Source of the DNA: Streptococcus suis | GTDB taxonomy: Bacteria > Bacillota > Bacilli > Lactobacillales > Streptococcaceae | DNA length: 64,000 nt | Assembly (NCBI RefSeq): GCF_016743335.1 | Contig: NZ_WCJE01000004.1 | Location: forward strand, 1-64,000 | Direction of reading: 5' to 3' | In this document: positions 57,489 through 64,000 of the stretch, in pieces | Layout: every line of letters begins with the position of its first letter | How positions within the stretch are numbered: the stretch's first letter is position 1 | Made by a program: the position numbers and the translations under genes | Notes under the pieces: generated by a model | Told to the model about the DNA's origin: nothing | Seen by the model: the letters and a program-made list of their open reading frames with translations, nothing else | Database searches by the model: none

Positions 57489-57874
57489 GTAAAACATGGA
57501 ATTTTGATCAGCCACTAGATGATGTGAAACCAACATCATCCCATGAAGAACGAGCAAAAATTGCAGCACTTTTCCATAAACAAGATGAAAAACCAATTGA
57601 AGAAGTAGACTATGTGGCTGCTTTTGAACAGCAACAAAAGGAGTCAGAATCTAAAGATGTACAGACGCACGAATCAAAAGTTAAACAAAGCCAGCCGAAG
57701 AAAGTAAATATCACAAGCGACTATAAACAACACTTGGCAGACACTATTGCACAAAACAACAAGGATATTTCAGCCTGTCAAAAGCAAATTGAAGAACTTC
57801 ATCAATTGATTGATGAAAAGAAAATCCAAAATAAAAAGTTGCAGGCTATTTCAGTAGCCATTGATGATTTATAA
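57485..57874 (+). CDS. ICE protein (DUF5945-like)
   Basis: A 129-residue acidic protein beginning MSKTWNFDQPLDD, with a disordered middle and a C-terminal coiled-coil (about 85-125). Conserved next to the primase in this ICE family; function unknown. Confidence 0.65.
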   Translation: MSKTWNFDQPLDDVKPTSSHEERAKIAALFHKQDEKPIEEVDYVAAFEQQQKESESKDVQTHESKVKQSQPKKVNITSDYKQHLADTIAQNNKDISACQKQIEELHQLIDEKKIQNKKLQAISVAIDDL

Positions 57875-57877
57875 GTC

Positions 57878-57904
57878 AGGTAGTCCTATGCGGGCTACCT
57901 TTTT
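57878..57904 (+). terminator. Terminator after the primase unit
   Basis: AGGTAGTCC and GGGCTACCT form a 9-bp stem with one G-U pair, then T-run. Confidence 0.75.
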
Positions 57905-57923
57905 ACAATGTAAGGAGAAGATA

Positions 57924-58214
57924 ATGAGATTTTTTCAAAAGAAAACACAGAATCAAGACCGTTTTAAACGACTGATTCATCGACTGTCGGAGATGTCAGA
58001 TAGTGAACTAACCAAAGTAGAACAACTCCTAGATGTGGTCTTTGATTCAAGTTTCAAGTCTAGTGAGAGAGTAGAAATATCTCGAAACGATATTACCACT
58101 GAGGAACAAAGTCTTGATAGGTCAATTCAGGAAGCGAAAAATAAACTGAATACTGAGCAGTTGGAGAAGCGAATAGAGCAGTTTAAGCAATCGAAGAAAC
58201 CAAAAAACGGATAA
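57924..58214 (+). CDS. Small helical ICE protein
   Basis: A 96-residue Lys/Glu-rich helical protein beginning MRFFQKKTQNQD; ATG 57924 follows AAGGAGA. Frames further upstream pass through the terminator and are not used. No domain recognised. Located directly before pezA. Confidence 0.6.
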   Translation: MRFFQKKTQNQDRFKRLIHRLSEMSDSELTKVEQLLDVVFDSSFKSSERVEISRNDITTEEQSLDRSIQEAKNKLNTEQLEKRIEQFKQSKKPKNG

Positions 58215-58255
58215 CGCACCATATTTGGTGCGTTATCCGTTTTTTATGGTATAAT
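58202..58255 (+). promoter_or_regulatory. pezAT promoter and 20-bp palindrome
   Basis: Perfect 20-bp arms (58202-58221 and 58226-58245) with a 4-base centre. It works as terminator for the gene ending at 58214, and its right arm covers the -35 box TTGGTG (58225-58230) of a promoter with TATAAT at 58250-58255 (19-bp spacer). PezA-type antitoxins bind palindromes over their promoter, so dual use is likely. Confidence 0.7.
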
Positions 58256-58283
58256 GAAAGCAAATATGAGGAGGTCTTTATCT

Positions 58284-58760
58284 ATGATTGGAGACAATAT
58301 CAAATCACTACGCCGAACACACGATTTAACACAGCCAGAATTTGCGAAAATGGTTGGTATTTCACGCAATAGCCTAAGTCGTTATGAGAATGGAACCAGC
58401 ACTGTTTCAACTGAACTCATCGACCGTATTTGTCAGAAATTTAACGTTTCTTATGTCGATATTGTAGGGGAGGACAAGATGTTAACACCTGTTGAAGATT
58501 ACCAACTGACTTTAAAAGTAGAAGTGCTAAAAGAACGTGGAGCAGCCATTTTATCGCAGCTCTATCGATATCAAGATAGTCAGGATATTGCTTTTGATGA
58601 TGAAACAAATCCTTGGATTTTGATGAGTGATGATTTGGCTGAATTGCTCCATACGAAAATTTACCTTGTCGCTACTTTCGATGAAATAGAGCGTTACAAT
58701 GGCTATTTAGATGGTATAGAGCGGATGTTAGACATGGTGCATCATCGGGTGGTGGCTTAA
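58284..58760 (+). CDS. pezA: PezA-type antitoxin/repressor
   Basis: A 158-residue protein, the length of pneumococcal PezA. Residues 1-65 are an XRE helix-turn-helix (MIGDNIKSLRRTHDLTQ, VGISRNSLSRYENG); residues 70-158 form the helical antitoxin part that covers the toxin's nucleotide site. Start 58284 follows GAGGAGG. The stop overlaps the toxin start (TAATG). S. suis relatives are named SezA. Confidence 0.92.
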   Translation: MIGDNIKSLRRTHDLTQPEFAKMVGISRNSLSRYENGTSTVSTELIDRICQKFNVSYVDIVGEDKMLTPVEDYQLTLKVEVLKERGAAILSQLYRYQDSQDIAFDDETNPWILMSDDLAELLHTKIYLVATFDEIERYNGYLDGIERMLDMVHHRVVA

Positions 58761-59536
58761 TGAGACTGGAAGAATTTAGTGAGGCTGAATTTCAGAAGGC
58801 CTTGCAACGAACCATTCGGGCTTTAACCCGAGGAAAGACGATTTCAGATCAACCGAAAGCTATCTTACTTGGTGGACAAAGCGGAGCAGGTAAGACAACG
58901 ATACATCGTATCAAGCAAAAGGAATTTCAAGGCAATATCATTATCATCGATGGTGACAGCTACCGTTCTCAGCATCCCAATTACTTATCCCTGCAAGAAA
59001 AGTATGGCAAGGACAGCGTGGACTATACCAAGGGATTTGCAGGAAAAATGGTAGAGCATCTGGTTGATGAACTTAGTACACAAGGTTATCATTTGCTGAT
59101 TGAAGGGACTTTGCGTACCACTCAAGTTCCTCGTCAGACTGCTCAATTATTAGCTTCGAAAGGATACCAAGTTTCTTTAGCTGTAATTGGTACCAAACCA
59201 GAGCTTTCTTATCTCAGCACCTTGATTCGTTATGAAGAGCTTTATGCCATCGATCCCAATCAGGCCAGGGCAACACCAAAAGAACACCATGATGGGATTG
59301 TAGAGAACTTGGTTGATAACATAAGCGAGTTAGAAAGAGAGAAACTCTTTGAACAAATTCAAATTTATCAAAGAGATCGAACTTGTATCTACGATTCTGA
59401 AACTGATGAAGGCTCCGCAGCAGAAGTGTTACAAGAATGCCTCTTTGGAAAATGGAGTAAAGTCGAGGAAGAGATGTTGAAGGTGGGGAGAGAGCGGTTG
59501 ACGGAGTTCTACAAAGAAAATAATAGAGGTGATTAA
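58760..59536 (+). CDS. pezT: PezT (zeta-type) toxin
   Basis: A 258-residue kinase that phosphorylates UDP-N-acetylglucosamine and thereby blocks cell wall synthesis when antitoxin is lost. Walker A LLGGQSGAGKTTIH at residues 36-49 (Lys45), catalytic Asp in IIDGDSYRS near residue 67, and IEGTLRT near residue 115. Full length, no lesion seen. With PezA it keeps the ICE in the population. It is of the same family as the zeta gene whose omega partner is left at 43.6 kb. Confidence 0.92.
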   Translation: MRLEEFSEAEFQKALQRTIRALTRGKTISDQPKAILLGGQSGAGKTTIHRIKQKEFQGNIIIIDGDSYRSQHPNYLSLQEKYGKDSVDYTKGFAGKMVEHLVDELSTQGYHLLIEGTLRTTQVPRQTAQLLASKGYQVSLAVIGTKPELSYLSTLIRYEELYAIDPNQARATPKEHHDGIVENLVDNISELEREKLFEQIQIYQRDRTCIYDSETDEGSAAEVLQECLFGKWSKVEEEMLKVGRERLTEFYKENNRGD

Positions 59537-59537
59537 G

Positions 59538-60917
59538 TTGGCGAGTTCGAGGGTTGACCAAAATAGGAATGCAGCACCAAGTTGGAGTGGCTATATTCAT
59601 CAAGGAAAAGTTGGCTTTTTGGTAGCATTAAGGCAGTTACGACAGTGTATTGAAAACGGAATAGAGAATTTTGAAGGGTATACCATTAGATATGAAAATG
59701 CTGAGGACTTTGATATTGTTGGCAATGAAGAGCAAGTATTATCGAGGCATCAAGTAAAAGCCTATATCAATGGTAATGAGAGAGAGAATTACTCGGACCT
59801 TTTTAATATTCAAACAAGGAAGTTAGAAAATGGAAAGGAAAAAATAAATGTAAAGGGGTATCAGATTCATGAATTTGATGGTCAAGGAAACGTGGTACGT
59901 ATGGTGGTTTCTCCTGAGAGCAGATTTTTGCATGTGATTGTTAGTGTGCCAGATTTTTATTTGACACGGGAAGAATATAAATCTAAGTTCCCTGGCAGGA
60001 CAAAATATACTAAAAATGAGTCTCAAGTTCAACTTTATAAATATAAAGTTGGCTCCGATGAAGTGTTATATTGTCCGCTTTCTCAAAATGATGGTAATGA
60101 TACAATTAGAGATTATTGTACAGCTGAAATAAAAGAAATTTTAAAATTAAAGGGTAATCCATTGAATGATAGTGTTTCACATTTAAAACAAGTATATCTC
60201 AGGTATGTAGGTTCTTTATTGGATCATAGCATTGGACAAGCACACAGTGAATCTGGTTTTCCAGAAATATCCTTTGGAGAAATAATTTCCATTATTGAAA
60301 ATGAAGCTCCTAAAGATGAAGTATATGAAATGAAGAATACTTTGACTTATAGCTGGGAAAAATATCATCGTGATTATTCAACTGATATTTCTGAAGAGAA
60401 CTTCAAACTAATGGATAAAATAATCAATCATTTACTGTCGCTATCTAAAAAAGAGTTTTATAAGTTTGTAAGAATGGTTTTACCCCATGAAAAGTCGGAT
60501 GAAGATTTTGCAAAAATATTTAATATTACTCTCTTAGAAAGAATATTCTATTCGTTGATAAAAGATGTTAGAGAATTTTCGTTTAAACATTATAGTTTTT
60601 TAGATGATGTTAAAAAAAGTTATAGATTCTCCTTAATTGATATTGAAGAATCTCCTGGTCGTATTGCAACAGTAATTAAAAATATTATTGATAATTCAGA
60701 ATTTTTAAAAGCCACTTTTAATCATGATTTTCTTATTAATAGGGATATAGATGGAGTTTCGATTGGAGTAAGAATAGATGAATTTGATAGTATGTCAGAT
60801 AGTAGATATAAAGATGAATGGAATACAGGAATGCAACATAATATTTTTAAACCGAATATGGAATTTATTGGCATTAAGAAAGTGAAAGAAAAGAATTTGA
60901 GTGTGCCGGAGGACTAA
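59538..60917 (+). CDS. ABC-3C-type effector with predicted nuclease motif
   Basis: A 459-residue protein. TTG at 59538 is chosen as start: GAGGTGA ends 5 bp before it; the in-frame GTG at 59529 would overlap that site. The N-terminus (SGYIHQGKVGFLVALRQL at about 17-34, then EDFDIVG near 56 and RHQVKAY near 70) has the D...QxK arrangement of restriction-like nucleases of the Cap4/DUF4297 kind. The rest is helical. It is the first gene of a three-gene operon with a middle component and an SMC-like ATPase, the layout of ABC three-component conflict systems. Confidence 0.7.
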   Translation: MASSRVDQNRNAAPSWSGYIHQGKVGFLVALRQLRQCIENGIENFEGYTIRYENAEDFDIVGNEEQVLSRHQVKAYINGNERENYSDLFNIQTRKLENGKEKINVKGYQIHEFDGQGNVVRMVVSPESRFLHVIVSVPDFYLTREEYKSKFPGRTKYTKNESQVQLYKYKVGSDEVLYCPLSQNDGNDTIRDYCTAEIKEILKLKGNPLNDSVSHLKQVYLRYVGSLLDHSIGQAHSESGFPEISFGEIISIIENEAPKDEVYEMKNTLTYSWEKYHRDYSTDISEENFKLMDKIINHLLSLSKKEFYKFVRMVLPHEKSDEDFAKIFNITLLERIFYSLIKDVREFSFKHYSFLDDVKKSYRFSLIDIEESPGRIATVIKNIIDNSEFLKATFNHDFLINRDIDGVSIGVRIDEFDSMSDSRYKDEWNTGMQHNIFKPNMEFIGIKKVKEKNLSVPED

Positions 60918-60918
60918 T

Positions 60919-61614
60919 ATGAGAGACATTGTTATAAAATTTTTACAAAATAACCATTTTAATCAGTTGGATACAGATTTTGATTTCTATACGAACTCGC
61001 AATACTCAGAGTATTTTATAGTTAGTGAATATAGTCCTAATGAGCTACATAATTTTTTTGATGATGATAAGACTTCACAAGTAATAAAAGAGTTTGAAAG
61101 ACTGACTGTGAAATCAGAACACGAGAATATTAAGAAAAATACCTCTCTGTTTATTTTGGTAGAAGTTGATAATTTAAAAGAAGCATTTGAAGATGAAAAA
61201 ATCCAAAGATCAATATTATTGATAGAAGAGGACTATTACTATTTTAGAAAGTTCGTTTTATTATACACTCAAAATGGGTTATCGGATTTACGAGATAAAA
61301 CTACTAATGAAGTACTCTATAGTTACTTGGAATCTAATATTGATGCTTTTGAGGAGGATATGTTTTTTAGCGAGTCGTATTTTATGGCAATGGAAATTGG
61401 AGTAAAACTACCATTTTTCACACTCCCTAAAAGAAATGATATTTATCAAAGTATAGAAAATCAGTATCAGGACAGCAAGGATGAATTAGATAATAGATTA
61501 TTGGAATTTTATACTAAGGTCACTGATGAGAAATTGTCAGAATCACTGAAAGATATTTCTACCGATGATAAAAATATTTCTGATTTACTTCAAATAGGAG
61601 AATTATTACAATGA
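60919..61614 (+). CDS. ABC-3C middle component
   Basis: A 231-residue acidic protein without motif, beginning MRDIVIKFLQNN. ATG 60919 follows GGAGG, 1 bp after the effector stop. Its stop overlaps the ATPase start (ATGA). In ABC-3C systems a protein of this size and place links effector and ATPase. Assignment rests mainly on context and on the segment LLIEEDYYYFRKFVLLYT, which is in keeping with that family. Confidence 0.65.
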   Translation: MRDIVIKFLQNNHFNQLDTDFDFYTNSQYSEYFIVSEYSPNELHNFFDDDKTSQVIKEFERLTVKSEHENIKKNTSLFILVEVDNLKEAFEDEKIQRSILLIEEDYYYFRKFVLLYTQNGLSDLRDKTTNEVLYSYLESNIDAFEEDMFFSESYFMAMEIGVKLPFFTLPKRNDIYQSIENQYQDSKDELDNRLLEFYTKVTDEKLSESLKDISTDDKNISDLLQIGELLQ

Positions 61615-64000
61615 AAATCAAAAAAATTTTAATAAAAAACTTTAAAAACATAAAGGAAACTAGAATTATTGATTTTCAAGAGAATGTAACTTTGTTTGTT
61701 GGACCAAATGGATTTGGAAAAACTACAATTTTTGATGCAATAGAGTTATCATTAACTGGGAAAATCCGTCGAATTGAAGAGTCCGATTATAGCGATGGTA
61801 GAAGTAGTTTTAGTACTCCTTATTTTCAAAATGATCCTGAGGAAGATACATTCATTGAGCTAACGTTGACAAATGATGAAGGTAGTTCTTTGATAGTATC
61901 TAGTCTTTATAAGCGTAGTATGAATGCTGAGGGAAGTAATGTACCAAAGTTTTCATTTTCAAAATTTAAAAGATCAGTTCGGTTTGAACCTGAACCCCTT
62001 GAAGACTTGGATGGTTTGAGTGAAAGAGATATACAAAAGGTCATTAGTCAATTTTTAGGATACGACTCAGAAGATTATAGCTTAGGTGATACTTTTGATT
62101 TGTTTCATTATATTCAACAAGATGAAACAGCTTATTATTTGAAGCAAAAGGAGAAAGATAGAAAGGAACAATTGAACTTTTTATTAAATATTGGAAACTA
62201 TGTTAATAGAAAAAATCGATTAGAGCGTTTAAAAAGTGTTTTATCCTCTAGTGAAAAGGAACTAGAAGCAAAAAAAGATAAGTTAAAAACTTCCCCAATT
62301 AAGAACGACACTCCATATTCTAAGTTACCTCTTAGAGCAGATAATGACTTTGCTTTTAATAAAGAATCAATTGTATTTGATGGTGAATTGTCAAATGAAA
62401 GTTTAAATATATATCTATCAGAAATTGAGAAATTACAAGAATTTCGGAATTCATTTTCTCCAAAGGATTACTTTCTTAGAAAACAAAGTGAACAATTTGA
62501 GCGAGAGGTGTTGGAAGATAAAGATTTTATTTACTACTTAATAGTTAGAAAAATCTTTGAAAATCAGGAAAATATAGAGTCTATTAAACAAAATCATAGT
62601 TTAATTTCAAATGAAAAAAATTGTTCTTATTTTTTGCTAAAAAACTATATTGAAAAACTGGAATCTTTGGAAAATGATAGTAGGATATTTAAACGTGGAA
62701 AAATTCTAAAGAGTTTGCTTGATGTCGAAATTGATAAACTTAATATAGAGTCAATTAAGAATTCTTTAAATGGCTTTGTAGGTTGGGAATTTGGCAAAGT
62801 ATGGTTTGAAACGTTTGATTCCAAGTTAACAAATTACAAGAATAAAAAAGAGCAGTTGGATGATGGAACAGATTCGATTAACAAGCTACTCGAGATAAGA
62901 AGTCGTCTAAAAGAACATAGTGATAATAACCATTCAGAATGTGTATTTTGTGGTTATGATTGGATTGAAAGCAAGAATTTACTGCTTGCTTACGAAGAAA
63001 CAACGAATCAACTGCGTAAAAATTTGACTAAATTTGAAATAGAAGTTTCAAATTTAGTTGAAGAATTAAATCAATTAAAAATAGAGTTGCAAAATCAAAT
63101 TCAAATTGAGCAAGAGAAACTCTCTGTTCTTCCTGATGATTTTTTAGCGGTGATACGATCCATAGGTAATTATAATTTTCCTGAGTCTTTTAGCAACGTA
63201 GTTGTAATGAACTCAGAGATTACGCCTATGTTAGTAGATAAAAGTGCTTCGCTACAAAAGTTTGAGATTTTGAAAAAAGAGTTAATAAGTTCATTGCAAG
63301 AAAAACTGTTGATTCCAAATGAAGACTATGGTTCTTTCCTTAGAGTTGTAAATAAGAGAGTAGATTTTGAAAAACTTTTAGAAAAATATTCTATTTTAGC
63401 TGGAGAATCAATAAGGGAATTTGAAATTTCTTTTGAACTCTTACCCATTTCCTTGCATAAATTTGAAGAGAACAAAGATAGATTATTAGTATTTTTAGAA
63501 GAGCTTAGATCACAAATAGTATTTGATTATTCTAAAAGTTTAGATCCACAAAATCTATTTGATAAATACTTTGCATCTAAGGAAAAAACTTTTGAGGACT
63601 GCACTATAGAAAGGATCAGTCAAAAACGGGAGTATATTATTAATCAGTTTGAATTACAAAATTTGACGATGTTTAACCAAATTGAGAATCGCCTTCAAAT
63701 AATCGAACGCACAATTACTTATCTTCAGCAGCGTGTCAGGGAATTAAATAATAATATAAAATCCTACCAAGAACAGATGATTCAAAAGTTAAAGCTCCCT
63801 TTTTACATGTATACCGCTAAGATTTTACAAAATTACCAACAAGGAATGGGAGTTCTACTAACAACTCAAAATAATTCTAATATCAGGTTTATAGCAAATA
63901 GTAATAGTGAGCAAGATGTGATGTATCAATTGAGTTCTGGACAAATAGCTGTTATTTCGTTTGCTTTCACTTTGGCACTAAATACAACATTTAAGATTTC
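61611..64000 (+). CDS. SMC/Rad50-like ATPase of the ABC-3C system (runs off the window)
   Basis: At least 796 residues. It begins MKIKKILIKNFKNIKE, has Walker A FVGPNGFGKTT at about 29-39, a Q-loop-type segment near residue 165 (HYIQQDETAYYL), long coiled-coils on either side of CVFCG near residue 443 (a Rad50-type CxxC hook), and the ABC signature LSSGQ near residue 774 just before the window ends. Walker B should lie beyond. As the sensor ATPase it would control the effector encoded upstream. The reading frame is intact to the edge. Confidence 0.85.
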   Translation, partial: MKIKKILIKNFKNIKETRIIDFQENVTLFVGPNGFGKTTIFDAIELSLTGKIRRIEESDYSDGRSSFSTPYFQNDPEEDTFIELTLTNDEGSSLIVSSLYKRSMNAEGSNVPKFSFSKFKRSVRFEPEPLEDLDGLSERDIQKVISQFLGYDSEDYSLGDTFDLFHYIQQDETAYYLKQKEKDRKEQLNFLLNIGNYVNRKNRLERLKSVLSSSEKELEAKKDKLKTSPIKNDTPYSKLPLRADNDFAFNKESIVFDGELSNESLNIYLSEIEKLQEFRNSFSPKDYFLRKQSEQFEREVLEDKDFIYYLIVRKIFENQENIESIKQNHSLISNEKNCSYFLLKNYIEKLESLENDSRIFKRGKILKSLLDVEIDKLNIESIKNSLNGFVGWEFGKVWFETFDSKLTNYKNKKEQLDDGTDSINKLLEIRSRLKEHSDNNHSECVFCGYDWIESKNLLLAYEETTNQLRKNLTKFEIEVSNLVEELNQLKIELQNQIQIEQEKLSVLPDDFLAVIRSIGNYNFPESFSNVVVMNSEITPMLVDKSASLQKFEILKKELISSLQEKLLIPNEDYGSFLRVVNKRVDFEKLLEKYSILAGESIREFEISFELLPISLHKFEENKDRLLVFLEELRSQIVFDYSKSLDPQNLFDKYFASKEKTFEDCTIERISQKREYIINQFELQNLTMFNQIENRLQIIERTITYLQQRVRELNNNIKSYQEQMIQKLKLPFYMYTAKILQNYQQGMGVLLTTQNNSNIRFIANSNSEQDVMYQLSSGQIAVISFAFTLALNTTFKI

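Larger units (their letters stand above)
15996..64000. mobile_element. ICESa2603-family integrative conjugative element (left part)
   Basis: From the rlmD stop rightward the gene order is that of the ICESa2603 group: small protein, RepA_N, C5-methyltransferase, CPBP protein, VirD4, Maff2, VirB6-like, PrgI, VirB4, CHAP protein, surface adhesin, SNF2, primase, DUF5965/DUF5945-type proteins and PezAT. The integrase and right end are beyond the window. The VirD4 and SNF2 genes are damaged and a resistance insert is nested at about 43.5-56.1 kb. Confidence 0.88.

Overview
The window looks like Streptococcus suis or a close relative. This rests on the chromosomal block aroB-aroE-two DAHP synthases / aroA-aroK-pheA-lytR-rlmD in low-GC DNA, and on an ICESa2603-type integrative conjugative element (ICE) placed directly behind rlmD (rumA), a known ICE entry point in streptococci. 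Species is an inference; there is no rRNA or tRNA gene in the window to settle it.

Layout. (1) 1-6,200: a leftward accessory locus with a PlcR/Rgg-like TPR regulator, two very small membrane-leader peptides, an ABC exporter, a small membrane protein, an HExxH intramembrane metalloprotease-like protein and a membrane-anchored CxxC thioredoxin-like protein, followed by a decayed IS200-type element. It reads as an uncharacterised, quorum-regulated peptide (bacteriocin-like) system. (2) 6,320-16,000: core shikimate/phenylalanine genes, diverging from 10.43-10.63 kb, then a LytR-CpsA-Psr ligase and the 23S rRNA methyltransferase rlmD. (3) 16,000 to the window end: left part of an ICE, without its integrase or right end. 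It carries RepA_N, an orphan C5-cytosine methyltransferase, a degenerate Spx-like protein, type IV secretion genes (a beheaded VirD4, Maff2, VirB6-like, PrgI, VirB4, a lysozyme/CHAP protein), AbiE toxin-antitoxin, a 1,632-residue antigen I/II adhesin with LPxTG anchor, a giant SNF2/methylase protein cut short, primase, PezAT toxin-antitoxin, and a three-gene ABC-3C-type defence operon that runs off the window.

(4) Nested in the ICE at about 43.53-56.09 kb is a composite resistance insert. A fragment of an Inc18-type plasmid (omega operator, omega gene remnant, erm(B) with leader peptide, topB fragment) is joined to a GC-richer, clostridial-looking integrative mobilizable element (IME). The IME holds tnpV, tet(O) with leader and attenuator, a KTR zinc-knuckle protein, three sigma-like genes (one with an in-frame stop), a RepA-like ATPase, a repeat-bounded noncoding island that looks like oriV plus oriT, a MOBV relaxase, ParB, YdbC and a large serine recombinase. 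The insert replaced the 3' end of the SNF2 gene.

The ICE therefore combines spread (conjugation and replication), persistence (AbiE, PezAT), phage defence (ABC-3C, methyltransferase), host adhesion (antigen I/II) and macrolide/tetracycline resistance. Self-transfer is doubtful because the coupling protein gene has lost its Walker A part. Everything named from families rests on sequence recognition by eye; no searches were run.
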